This document shows, one piece after another, positions 1 to 6,556 of a stretch of 7,372 nucleotides of DNA (the stretch's first letter is position 1; each line of letters begins with the position of its first letter). A program made the translations under genes and the position numbers. Where the stretch lies: the NCBI GenBank assembly GCA_030619415.1, contig JAUXBM010000084.1, positions 1 to 7,372 on the forward strand. The letters run 5' to 3'. A model generated the notes under the pieces. That model saw nothing but the letters and a program-made list of their open reading frames with translations. It made no database searches and had not been told where the DNA came from. This stretch comes from Chlorobiota bacterium (GTDB taxonomy: Bacteria > Bacteroidota > Bacteroidia > Bacteroidales > F082).

Positions 1-1
1 G

Positions 2-538
2 ACTTTTCTTCCGTTTCTCGAAATAAATTTTGGCAGTACCAGGTTGTTAGATTATCCTTTTGAAAGATACACTGTTGACAGAAGGTTTTCAATCAGGTTC
101 CGGCCCTTACGCGAAAGAAAATATATCCCAGCCATTGTAATTGGCGTTCATGATTTATACACTAGCATCCCAAAAGAGAACGAAACAAATCAGTATTTCA
201 GCTCAATGTACATCGTTGCCACAAAAAATATCCCGGTCAAACGATCTGAATTTGGTGTTACATTAGGGTATGGGATTAATGCATTCAGGAATAACCAGTT
301 TTTAGGCTTATTCGGTGGTGTTTCATTCAGCCCGGGATTCTACCGGCCGTTAAAATTCATTGCGGAATATGATGGAAAAGATGTAAACCTTGGTTTAAAT
401 ATAATGTTGTTCAATCACCTGTTTGTATATGCCATATTGCAAGACTTTAAATACGTCTCAGGCGGAATTGCCTATCATGTTTATTTACTGAACAACATAA
501 AAAAGAAACGGAAGGAAAAGAAACGGAAAAATAAGTAA
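2..538 (+). CDS. YjbH-like outer-membrane beta-barrel protein, C-terminal part (5' end outside window)
   Basis: The frame is open from base 2 with no stop, so this is the last 178 residues of a longer protein; the TTG at 44 is an internal Leu codon, not a start. Alternating short beta-strand segments dominate. The fragment begins with LPFLEINFGSTR and continues with DRRFSIRFRPLRE, YIPAIVIGVHDL, YIVATKNI and GVTLGYGI. These resemble the YjbH/DUF940 family pattern (an 'FLE' strand, then 'DR.FD.KFRL..E..Y.PA.A.G..D..GT', then '.S.YlVAsK', then 'vTLGlG'). YjbH proteins are outer-membrane proteins linked to exopolysaccharide production in E. coli; a similar role here is inference only. An FGG..FSPGF segment and a final strand (GGIAYHVYLL) follow. 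The protein ends in a very basic tail, KKKRKEKKRKNK, unusual after a barrel, where an aromatic C-terminus is typical. It is convergent with the next gene. Family assignment is by remembered pattern. Confidence 0.75.
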   Translation, partial: TFLPFLEINFGSTRLLDYPFERYTVDRRFSIRFRPLRERKYIPAIVIGVHDLYTSIPKENETNQYFSSMYIVATKNIPVKRSEFGVTLGYGINAFRNNQFLGLFGGVSFSPGFYRPLKFIAEYDGKDVNLGLNIMLFNHLFVYAILQDFKYVSGGIAYHVYLLNNIKKKRKEKKRKNK

Positions 539-598
539 AACCAAGTTTACATTTTATAACGAAACCGTCTTTGTTGCGAATTACCGTTTTTTAGGAAT

Positions 599-1129
599 CT
601 ACAACTTTTCCACATTTTTGGCATTCTTCTCTGCTTCATTAATGGCATGGTCGAGGAACCGCCAAAGCCTGATCATTTGTTTTTTGCCTTTTAGCTGACC
701 AAATTTAGCAGCCAAAATGATTACAATCCATAGTGTGATACAAGCCGGAATACTCCAAAGCATGGGGGAATCCATTCCTAACATCCATTGCGAAACGCCC
801 ATTGCCGTACCTAAAAAGAACAGCACAACAACAGCAGAATAAAAAAACATGAACATTGTCCACACTTTCGGTTTGGGCCCTATTACACCCCTGACCAATG
901 CTCCCTTTCCATATTTTTCCACCGTCACATCAAATTCCGGTGACCAATAATGCTGGTCGACTTTTGGGATTTTGAGATATGCATGATTTTCAAGGGTATT
1001 CCCAACAACGCCTTTGCGAGCTATGAGGTCTTCAAGCACCTGGTCAATAACCTGACAAGGGGGCAACTTCGTTTTCCGTCGATATCGAAGTCTGACCCTA
1101 ATTGCGCCTGTTTGGAGGTTCCGCTGCAT
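599..1129 (-). CDS. Uncharacterised two-helix membrane protein
   Basis: This 176-residue protein has an ATG start at 1129; an in-frame TGA lies seven codons upstream with no other ATG between. Residues 1-88 form a soluble, basic domain (RVRLRYRRKTK near residue 11, then the IPKVDQHYWSPEFDV stretch at about 54-68 and RGVIGPKPKVW at 80-90). Two hydrophobic helices follow at about 90-112 and 122-142. The C-terminal helix at 145-175 is charged and amphipathic (FLDHAINEAEKNAKNVEKL). I recall similar 'IPK.DQHYWSP ... GP.P.VWT.FMF' proteins as conserved unknowns across Bacteroidota, sometimes labelled GTP-binding protein; no P-loop or other nucleotide-binding motif is visible here, so I do not support that label. 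An exact TAnnTTTG element sits 16 nt upstream of the start, so it is probably transcribed alone. Both helices probably lie in the inner membrane with both ends cytoplasmic, which is inference. Confidence 0.85.
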   Translation of the reverse strand: MQRNLQTGAIRVRLRYRRKTKLPPCQVIDQVLEDLIARKGVVGNTLENHAYLKIPKVDQHYWSPEFDVTVEKYGKGALVRGVIGPKPKVWTMFMFFYSAVVVLFFLGTAMGVSQWMLGMDSPMLWSIPACITLWIVIILAAKFGQLKGKKQMIRLWRFLDHAINEAEKNAKNVEKL

Positions 1130-1145
1130 TGGTAATTGCCTGAAT

Positions 1146-1153
1146 CAAAGGTA
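1146..1153 (-). promoter_or_regulatory. Bacteroidota -7 promoter element (TACCTTTG) for the two-helix membrane protein
   Basis: The plus strand reads CAAAGGTA, the reverse complement of TAccTTTG, an exact match to the Bacteroidota sigma-ABfr -7 consensus TAnnTTTG. It lies 16 nt upstream of the ATG at 1129, predicting transcription from about 1139 and a leader of about 10 nt. The -33 TTTG box is poor; the nearest candidate is TTTC (plus-strand GAAA, 1171-1174) at 17-bp spacing. Confidence 0.6.
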
Positions 1154-1208
1154 GATTTTTGCTAAAATAGGAAACTTTTCACAAACTAACCAGTTCCGGA
1201 AGAAATCA

Positions 1209-1227
1209 ACTCTTGCTAAAGAAGAGT
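1209..1227 (-). terminator. Possible weak hairpin terminator after the T9SS propeller gene
   Basis: ACTCTT (1209-1214) and AAGAGT (1222-1227) form a perfect 6-bp inverted repeat around a 7-nt loop. It begins on the last base of the propeller gene's stop codon on the minus strand. The sequence after the hairpin on that strand (TGATTTCTTCC) is only loosely T-rich and the stem is AT-rich, so intrinsic termination is possible but weak. Confidence 0.3.
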
Positions 1228-3764
1228 CAGTCCAACTTGATAAATCTTTGAGAAAGTACTGTTTGTCCGTTTTGAACTTTTAAAATATATACACCTTTTG
1301 GCAGCATTGAAACATCAACCTGGTTCAACACCTCGTTGATCGAGCAATTATGAATCTGCTTGCCGGCCATATTAAAAATAAAAACTTCCGAAGTGCCATA
1401 AAAACTTTGTTCCTTGATGTTTATTGTGATGATAGATGTTGCCGGATTTGGATAAAGCATTAAGGCCTGGTTTGCATATTTTTCCTCCAGGTTTGTAACA
1501 ATAACCAACGAATCGATCGGGAATGACATCATCGACCGGGCGTGTGTACCGGCAATTAATGTATTTGTAGATTCATTAATTTCAATATCATAAACCGGTA
1601 CAATTGGCATGTTGTTCCCAAGCCGGAACCAATGATTTCCACCATTCAATGTTGCATAAACCCCACCATCAGTCGCCGCAAAAACAACTGAATCAGAGTG
1701 ATCCCACAAGATGGCAACATCATTCACAGCAAAATCGGGTAAATCGCCTGAGATATCTATCCATGTATCTCCATTGTCTGCTGATCGGTGGATGTGCGGG
1801 ATGTAATCATTCATTTTGTAACCTGAATGAGAAACATATACCGTGTTATTAAAATTAGGCGAAGGCCTCACCGCACTCACATAACGGTTAGGCAAGACGC
1901 CTGTAATTTTTGTCCAGGTATTACCACCATCAAGTGTCCGCCAGACAAATGCATCACTGGTACCGGCATAGACTATTTTTGGATCAAGTTTTGAAGTGCC
2001 GATTGAAGATACAATATGATAGCGGCTGGGTGTTCCATCAGTCAAAATGGAACTTACCGGCGACCATGAGCCAAAGGGTGCATGCTCATTTTTATACATC
2101 CTGTTCGTTCCTGTGAAATACTCATTTATTTCATTCCTGGCAAAAGGCATATCCCACGAACGTGGATCACTTCCGTTAATACCAATGTTGAAATCATACC
2201 AATCATATCCATTATTTGTGGTAACCGAAAGGTTTCCATTTTGTGTTTCAACATAAAAAGAAAGTGGATTAAAAGCGTCAAAAAGCGGTTGAAATCCGTC
2301 GCCACCATAAACCCTTTCCCAATCATTCTGTGTATCGTGGTTTCCGCTGATAGTACCATTATCCTGCGTCCCGCCAAAATAAACTTCCGGGTCGTGATGA
2401 TTCACCTTCACCCTGTAAAATTGTGAATTTGGTATGTCCTCAATATCTTCCCAATCTGCTCCTGAATTCTCACTTTTATAAAGTCCGCCGTCAGTTGAAA
2501 GAAGAAGTGTGTTTTCATCAACAAAAAACAGATCGTGTTTGTCGGCATGAACCTGATAGTAGTACCATGGTGGTGTAGCCTGAAACCATGAATTACCACC
2601 GGTGTTCGTCTTATACATATCGACACCCAGTACATACAATTCGTCATCATCTTCAGGGTTTACCCTGATTTGTCCAAAATACCAGCCAAATCCACCCAGG
2701 TAATCATTCGGCAAATTGCTTGTTCCAAGCTCTGTCCAGCTTTCCCCGGCATCAGTCGTTTTATGAATACTGTGCAGATTATAATTAGATCCAACAAACA
2801 AAGCAAATACAGTTCCCGGACTTGAGTGTGATATTGCCAGGCCAGGTCTCGACATATTTTCCATTGGCAGTCCATTGGTTAACATATTCCATGTTTCACC
2901 ACCATCGGTTGTCTTATAAATCCTTGACGCAGGTCCTTTTGTCAAGGAATAAAATGCGTTGCGGATGCGGTTCCAACCAGCTGCATATAAAACCTGATTA
3001 TTAAAAGGGTCCATTACAAGATCAATCACACCTGCACTATCTGATATAAATAATGATTGTTCCCATGTAGCTCCCCCGTCTGTTGATTTATACAATCCCC
3101 TGTCATCACTCTTTTCGAAAGGCAGACCCATGGTTGCTGCATAAATTATTTCTGTATCTATCGGGTCAACAATAATTTTTGAGACGATTGATTGTGCTCC
3201 CAGCCCCAGATGATCCCATGTGGCTCCGGCATCTTCACTACGATAAACACCATTTCCAATGCCCGGGTATCCACTTATATTCCTGTCACCTGTTCCAACA
3301 TAAATAACATCCGGGTCACCCGGTTCAAATGCAATGCAACTGATTGCCAGGAAAGGGTTATCATCGAAAATCGGGTACCAGTCATCACCTCCGTTTTCGG
3401 TTTTGAAAACGCCACCGGCAGTATTTCCAACATACATGATATCAGCATCATCAGGATGGGCAACCACTGCGTTAATTCGCCCACCAATATTGTTCGGCCC
3501 CTCATTTTGCCAGGCCACATCACTTTCCCTGTTTTCACGCGATGACATGTTTTCGGCAACTTCGGTCATTACTTTTTTATACGCGTCAATATCCATGTTC
3601 GCATCAGGAAAACTGCGCTGGAAATAAAAGAAATCGTATGGGAATTGCTTTTCATTTAGTTTTTTCTCATTATCGGGGGACGGCAAAGTGCAGCATTCGT
3701 TATTCATTAAAAAGCCAAAACTCACAAAAATGATTAAACCGGACAGATAAACCAACTTCTTCAT
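1227..3764 (-). CDS. Secreted Asp-box (BNR/sortilin-like) beta-propeller protein with T9SS type A sorting domain
   Basis: The protein has 845 residues from the ATG at 3764; an in-frame ATG at 3788 would add eight. I prefer 3764 because MKKLVYLSGLIIFVSFGF is a classic signal peptide beginning and the possible promoter leaves room for a leader. A linker to about residue 85 leads into the propeller (GPNNIGGRI near 90). Eleven Asp-boxes of the form S/T-x-D-x-G-x-x-W start at about 122, 176, 227, 285, 336, 386, 431, 515, 610, 661 and 705, such as TTDGGETW; two degenerate ones lie near 475 and 560. Residues 768-845 form the T9SS sorting domain (LYPNPATSIITIN, then GVYILKVQ and a basic-ended tail), so the protein should cross the outer membrane by the gliding/Por secretion system and be released or surface-anchored. 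The fold resembles GH74 and VPS10/sortilin propellers. No separate catalytic domain is visible, and the first-blade position that is Asp in GH74 'RTD.GG' appears to be Thr (GNTAGG). Glycan binding or a structural surface role is inference. Confidence 0.93.
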   Translation of the reverse strand: MKKLVYLSGLIIFVSFGFLMNNECCTLPSPDNEKKLNEKQFPYDFFYFQRSFPDANMDIDAYKKVMTEVAENMSSRENRESDVAWQNEGPNNIGGRINAVVAHPDDADIMYVGNTAGGVFKTENGGDDWYPIFDDNPFLAISCIAFEPGDPDVIYVGTGDRNISGYPGIGNGVYRSEDAGATWDHLGLGAQSIVSKIIVDPIDTEIIYAATMGLPFEKSDDRGLYKSTDGGATWEQSLFISDSAGVIDLVMDPFNNQVLYAAGWNRIRNAFYSLTKGPASRIYKTTDGGETWNMLTNGLPMENMSRPGLAISHSSPGTVFALFVGSNYNLHSIHKTTDAGESWTELGTSNLPNDYLGGFGWYFGQIRVNPEDDDELYVLGVDMYKTNTGGNSWFQATPPWYYYQVHADKHDLFFVDENTLLLSTDGGLYKSENSGADWEDIEDIPNSQFYRVKVNHHDPEVYFGGTQDNGTISGNHDTQNDWERVYGGDGFQPLFDAFNPLSFYVETQNGNLSVTTNNGYDWYDFNIGINGSDPRSWDMPFARNEINEYFTGTNRMYKNEHAPFGSWSPVSSILTDGTPSRYHIVSSIGTSKLDPKIVYAGTSDAFVWRTLDGGNTWTKITGVLPNRYVSAVRPSPNFNNTVYVSHSGYKMNDYIPHIHRSADNGDTWIDISGDLPDFAVNDVAILWDHSDSVVFAATDGGVYATLNGGNHWFRLGNNMPIVPVYDIEINESTNTLIAGTHARSMMSFPIDSLVIVTNLEEKYANQALMLYPNPATSIITINIKEQSFYGTSEVFIFNMAGKQIHNCSINEVLNQVDVSMLPKGVYILKVQNGQTVLSQRFIKLD
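1629..3401 (-). repeat. Array of Asp-box (BNR) propeller repeats inside the secreted protein
   Basis: Eleven clear and two degenerate Asp-box hairpins recur every 40-58 residues, giving Trp residues at 129, 183, 234, 292, 343, 393, 438, 482, 522, 567, 617, 668 and 712 of the 845-residue protein. At DNA level this shows as diverged copies of a plus-strand pattern like 'CCACCATCnGTnG', for example near 1930, 2900 and 3075. These are old protein repeats, not recent tandem duplications. Confidence 0.85.
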
Positions 3765-3798
3765 GGATATTAATTTATTGAAATTCATTATTAGCCAA

Positions 3799-3806
3799 CA
3801 AAGAAA
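3799..3806 (-). promoter_or_regulatory. Near-match -7 element upstream of the T9SS propeller gene
   Basis: The minus strand reads TTTCTTTG, one mismatch (TT for TA) from TAnnTTTG. It would start transcripts near 3792, leaving about 4 nt before the ATG at 3788 but about 28 nt before the ATG at 3764. No well-placed -33 TTTG is present. This is weaker than the other promoters in the window. Confidence 0.3.
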
Positions 3807-3868
3807 ATGAATTTTAAGATGCGAATCGTTTCCAATCCTATCTGTTTTAAACCCATCGTATTATTTTC

Positions 3869-3876
3869 TAATTTTG
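3869..3876 (+). promoter_or_regulatory. Bacteroidota -7 promoter element (TAATTTTG) for purB
   Basis: This is an exact match to TAnnTTTG, 15 nt upstream of the ATG at 3892. A TTTT at 3845-3848, 20 bp upstream, is one base from the -33 TTTG consensus, the best two-box fit in the window. Predicted transcription begins near 3883. The TTG codon at 3874 lies inside this element, which argues against it being the translation start. Confidence 0.6.
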
Positions 3877-3891
3877 GCTAAAACTTTTCCC

Positions 3892-5244
3892 ATGGAACAA
3901 TCTCCTTTATCGGCCATTTCACCCATCGACGGAAGATACAGAAATAAGACCGAAGAACTGGCAGACTTTTTCTCAGAATATGCTTTGTTTAAATACAGGG
4001 TGAAAGTGGAGATTGAGTATTTTATTGCTTTATGCGATCTACCCTTGCCGGGCCTGGAGGACTTTAAGACAGCTAATTTTGAAACGCTGAGAAATATTTA
4101 CAGGGACTTTACACCTTCGGATGCAGAGGCCATTAAGGAGATAGAAAAAACAACCAACCATGATGTGAAAGCAGTTGAGTACTTTATCAAAGATTGCTTT
4201 TCGGAATTTCAACTGGATGATTTTAAAGAATTTATTCATTTTGGACTGACATCCCAGGACATCAACAATACGGCGGTGCCATTGTCGTTAAAAGATGCCC
4301 ACCTTGTTGTCTTACTTCCCCTTTTGGAGAAAATGGTTAATAAGATCAACCTGGTGGCCTATAAATGGAAAGACATTCCAATGCTTGCCCGTACACACGG
4401 ACAACCTGCATCGCCTACCAGGTTGGGCAAAGAATTGTTCGTATTTACTGAACGACTTGAGAACCAGCTTGAATTACTAAAGACCATTCCTTTTTCGGGG
4501 AAATTTGGGGGAGCAACAGGAAACATGAACGCCCATGTTGTAGCATATCCCGATGTTGACTGGGAATCATTCGCTGCTAAATTCCTCAACAAAAGTTTAA
4601 AGTTGCACAGGCAAAAAACCACTACCCAGATAGAACATTACGATTACCTGGCAGCTTATTTCCATAACCTGATTCGCATCAACACCATCCTGATTGACCT
4701 GAACAGGGATATCTGGACGTATATTTCGATGGATTATTTTAAGCAAAAAATCAAGGAAGGGGAAATAGGCTCATCTGCAATGCCTCATAAGGTAAACCCC
4801 ATTGATTTTGAAAATGCCGAGGGTAACCTTGGAATTGCCAACGCTTTACTCGGGCATCTGGCCGAAAAACTCCCCATCTCAAGGCTTCAGCGCGACCTTA
4901 CCGATTCTACTGTAACACGTAACATAGGAACGCCCATCGCCCATATTCTGATCGCATTAAAATCGATGATGAAAGGTTTTGACAAACTCATCATCAATGA
5001 AGCAAAAATTGCTGCCGACCTGGAAGATAACTGGGCAGTTGTTGCCGAAGCAATTCAAACCATCCTTCGTCGGGAGAATTACCCAAATCCATATGAGGCA
5101 CTTCTTGTCCTTACCCGAACAAACAAAAAAATCACAGAAGAAAGTATTAAAAGATTTATTGATGGGTTGAGAATAAGCGAAGAAGTCAAAACAGAGTTAA
5201 GGGATATTAGACCTTCGAATTATACTGGTTTTAAACTCTTGTAA
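3892..5244 (+). CDS. purB: Adenylosuccinate lyase (PurB)
   Basis: PurB catalyses two fumarate-releasing steps in the cytosol: SAICAR to AICAR in purine synthesis, and adenylosuccinate to AMP. The 450-residue protein has the fumarate lyase superfamily signature GSSAMPHKVNP at 293-303, with Ser294/295 on the flexible catalytic loop (Ser295 in E. coli), and the general-acid histidine His169 in ARTHGQPASPT. It also has TTNHDVKA (His90), LTSQDINNTA near 119-128 and GKFGGATGN near 203-211. Length and motifs fit the E. coli-type PurB (456 aa) and it appears intact. I choose the ATG at 3892 because MEQSPLSAISPIDGRY aligns with the E. coli N-terminus (MELSSLTAVSPVDGRY); an in-frame TTG at 3874 would add six residues but lies in the promoter. 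It is transcribed away from the T9SS gene. No terminator is evident before the downstream ATPase gene, 71 bp away, so some read-through is possible. Confidence 0.97.
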   Translation: MEQSPLSAISPIDGRYRNKTEELADFFSEYALFKYRVKVEIEYFIALCDLPLPGLEDFKTANFETLRNIYRDFTPSDAEAIKEIEKTTNHDVKAVEYFIKDCFSEFQLDDFKEFIHFGLTSQDINNTAVPLSLKDAHLVVLLPLLEKMVNKINLVAYKWKDIPMLARTHGQPASPTRLGKELFVFTERLENQLELLKTIPFSGKFGGATGNMNAHVVAYPDVDWESFAAKFLNKSLKLHRQKTTTQIEHYDYLAAYFHNLIRINTILIDLNRDIWTYISMDYFKQKIKEGEIGSSAMPHKVNPIDFENAEGNLGIANALLGHLAEKLPISRLQRDLTDSTVTRNIGTPIAHILIALKSMMKGFDKLIINEAKIAADLEDNWAVVAEAIQTILRRENYPNPYEALLVLTRTNKKITEESIKRFIDGLRISEEVKTELRDIRPSNYTGFKLL

Positions 5245-5299
5245 ATTTATGGTTAACAATTTCTGCGCAGATCATTCCTGCATTTATAAATATTTAATT

Positions 5300-5307
5300 T
5301 ATATTTG
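5300..5307 (+). promoter_or_regulatory. Bacteroidota -7 promoter element (TATATTTG) for the AAA_14/DUF4143 ATPase gene
   Basis: This is an exact match to TAnnTTTG in a very AT-rich stretch, only 8 nt upstream of the ATG at 5316. Transcription would start near 5312-5314, leaving 2-4 nt of leader, so the message may be effectively leaderless. The -33 position holds only CCTG (5277-5280, 19-bp spacing), a partial match. Confidence 0.5.
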
Positions 5308-5315
5308 CAGGATAA

Positions 5316-6479
5316 ATGATCAAAAGATATTTAACCGATAGAATTCTAAATCTCCTTAAGTATTTTCCTTCTGTAGCTATATTAGGTGCCAGGCAGGTTG
5401 GAAAAACAACCCTCGTAAACAGCCTTATTCCCTTAATTAAAAAAGAATCACTTTATTTTGATCTTGAGTTACCGGCAGACACAAACCGATTATTAAATCC
5501 TCAAATGCTCTTTGAAGAGTATAAAGATCATTGTATTATCATTGATGAAGTCCAAAGGATGCCTGAATTGTTTCCTGTTTTGCGTGCAATGATTGACAGG
5601 CACAGGGTAGCTGGAAGGTTTATATTGTTGGGGTCAGCTTCTCCCGGCATACTTCGTGGTAGTTCAGAATCGCTTGCGGGCAGAATTGTGTATACGGAAC
5701 TTAGTCCATTTATAGTTCCAGAGATAAATGCGTTTTCAACCTCAAATGAGTTGTGGCTGAATGGAGGATTCCCGGAACCATTTTTATCCGTGAATTCTGA
5801 AAAAAGAACAGAATGGTTAAACTCATTCGTCAGGACTTATATTGAACGGGAATTACCGAATTTAGGACTTAAGGCCAATTCAATTCTTATGAACCGGTTT
5901 TTCGGAATGCTTTCATTAAGTCATGGACACATCCTCAATATGAGCACTTTATCAAGATCGCTCGGTGTAAGTATTCCTACTATAAGCAAATACCTGGATT
6001 TTCTGGAACAGTCTTACTTTATCAGAAGGCTACCGCCTTTTTATGTAAACCTCAGGAAGAGATTGGTAAAATCACCAAAAGTGTATATCCGTGATTCTGG
6101 AATTTTACATCATCTATTGGGAATACCCGATATGAATGCCCTCCTTGGCCATCCTTTGGCTGGTAATTCATGGGAAGGTTACGTAATACAGCAATTAATG
6201 GCCTTTCTGGGTGACAATTACGATTTTTCTTTTTACCGAACCCAGGATGGTACCGAGTGTGACCTTATTATTTCAAAAGGTATAAATGTATTGTCCTGTA
6301 TTGAAATCAAGCTGACTGAAAAACCAAAAATAACAAAGAGTCTTACATTAAGCATTCAGGACCTTAAGCCCGAATCTACTTTTATTGTAATACCATTGTG
6401 CAATACGTCATATAAAATTGGGAAAGGAATAACTGTTTGCAATTTGAATGATTTATTCAAGATATTTAAACCCGGCTAA
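5316..6479 (+). CDS. AAA_14 ATPase with DUF4143 C-terminal domain
   Basis: The 387-residue protein has the layout of the AAA_14 plus DUF4143 family, common in bacteria and archaea, often multi-copy, and without a settled role. The P-loop Walker A motif is GARQVGKTT at 24-32, Walker B is CIIIDEVQ at 73-80, and a sensor-like segment LLGSAS lies at 104-109. A helical region contains LNGGFPEPF at about 148-156. A winged-helix-like segment follows at about 207-240 (MSTLSRSLGVSIPTISKYL). The C-terminal part has the PD-(D/E)XK nuclease-like series: Glu287 in SWEGYVIQQL, Asp316 in GTECDLIIS, and Glu330-x-Lys332 in IEIKLT. All of these are intact and the length is normal for the family, so there is no sign of decay. 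Known: members bind ATP and have a restriction-endonuclease-like fold. Inferred: DNA or nucleic-acid interaction. It follows purB by 71 bp with its own probable promoter. No partner gene adjoins it. Confidence 0.92.
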   Translation: MIKRYLTDRILNLLKYFPSVAILGARQVGKTTLVNSLIPLIKKESLYFDLELPADTNRLLNPQMLFEEYKDHCIIIDEVQRMPELFPVLRAMIDRHRVAGRFILLGSASPGILRGSSESLAGRIVYTELSPFIVPEINAFSTSNELWLNGGFPEPFLSVNSEKRTEWLNSFVRTYIERELPNLGLKANSILMNRFFGMLSLSHGHILNMSTLSRSLGVSIPTISKYLDFLEQSYFIRRLPPFYVNLRKRLVKSPKVYIRDSGILHHLLGIPDMNALLGHPLAGNSWEGYVIQQLMAFLGDNYDFSFYRTQDGTECDLIISKGINVLSCIEIKLTEKPKITKSLTLSIQDLKPESTFIVIPLCNTSYKIGKGITVCNLNDLFKIFKPG

Positions 6480-6528
6480 AATTAAGCTTTGACAAATGTA
6501 ATAGCACAGGTGAAAAAGCGTTATTATT

Positions 6529-6536
6529 TACCTTTG
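6529..6536 (+). promoter_or_regulatory. Bacteroidota -7 promoter element (TACCTTTG) for the ABC exporter gene
   Basis: This is an exact match to TAnnTTTG, 20 nt upstream of the ATG at 6557, with the same TACCTTTG octamer as the element at 1146-1153. Predicted transcription starts near 6543, giving a leader of about 14 nt. I see no -33 TTTG at 19-21 bp upstream. Confidence 0.55.
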
Positions 6537-6556
6537 GCCTCATATTTTGATTTTCT

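Noticed and set aside
539..598. Bidirectional terminator between the convergent YjbH-like and two-helix genes
   Set aside because: There is a T-run at 586-591 but I could not find an inverted repeat beside it; ACCG occurs as a direct, not inverted, repeat.
2082..2426. 114-codon plus-strand open frame antisense to the T9SS propeller gene, with others at 3192-3545 and 3334-3627
   Set aside because: The opposite strand encodes a protein with clear repeats, a signal peptide and a sorting domain. These frames give low-complexity, Cys/His/Ser-rich translations without domains and look like shadows of repetitive coding DNA.
3690..3764. Lipoprotein signal on the propeller protein (Cys-Cys after the hydrophobic stretch)
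   Set aside because: The residues before the first Cys are MNNE, which do not fit a lipobox, and T9SS cargo normally uses a signal peptidase I signal.
5263..5270. Perfect palindrome CTGCGCAG after purB, considered as a terminator or operator
   Set aside because: It is only 8 bp, has no loop and no following T-run, and is not repeated elsewhere in the window.
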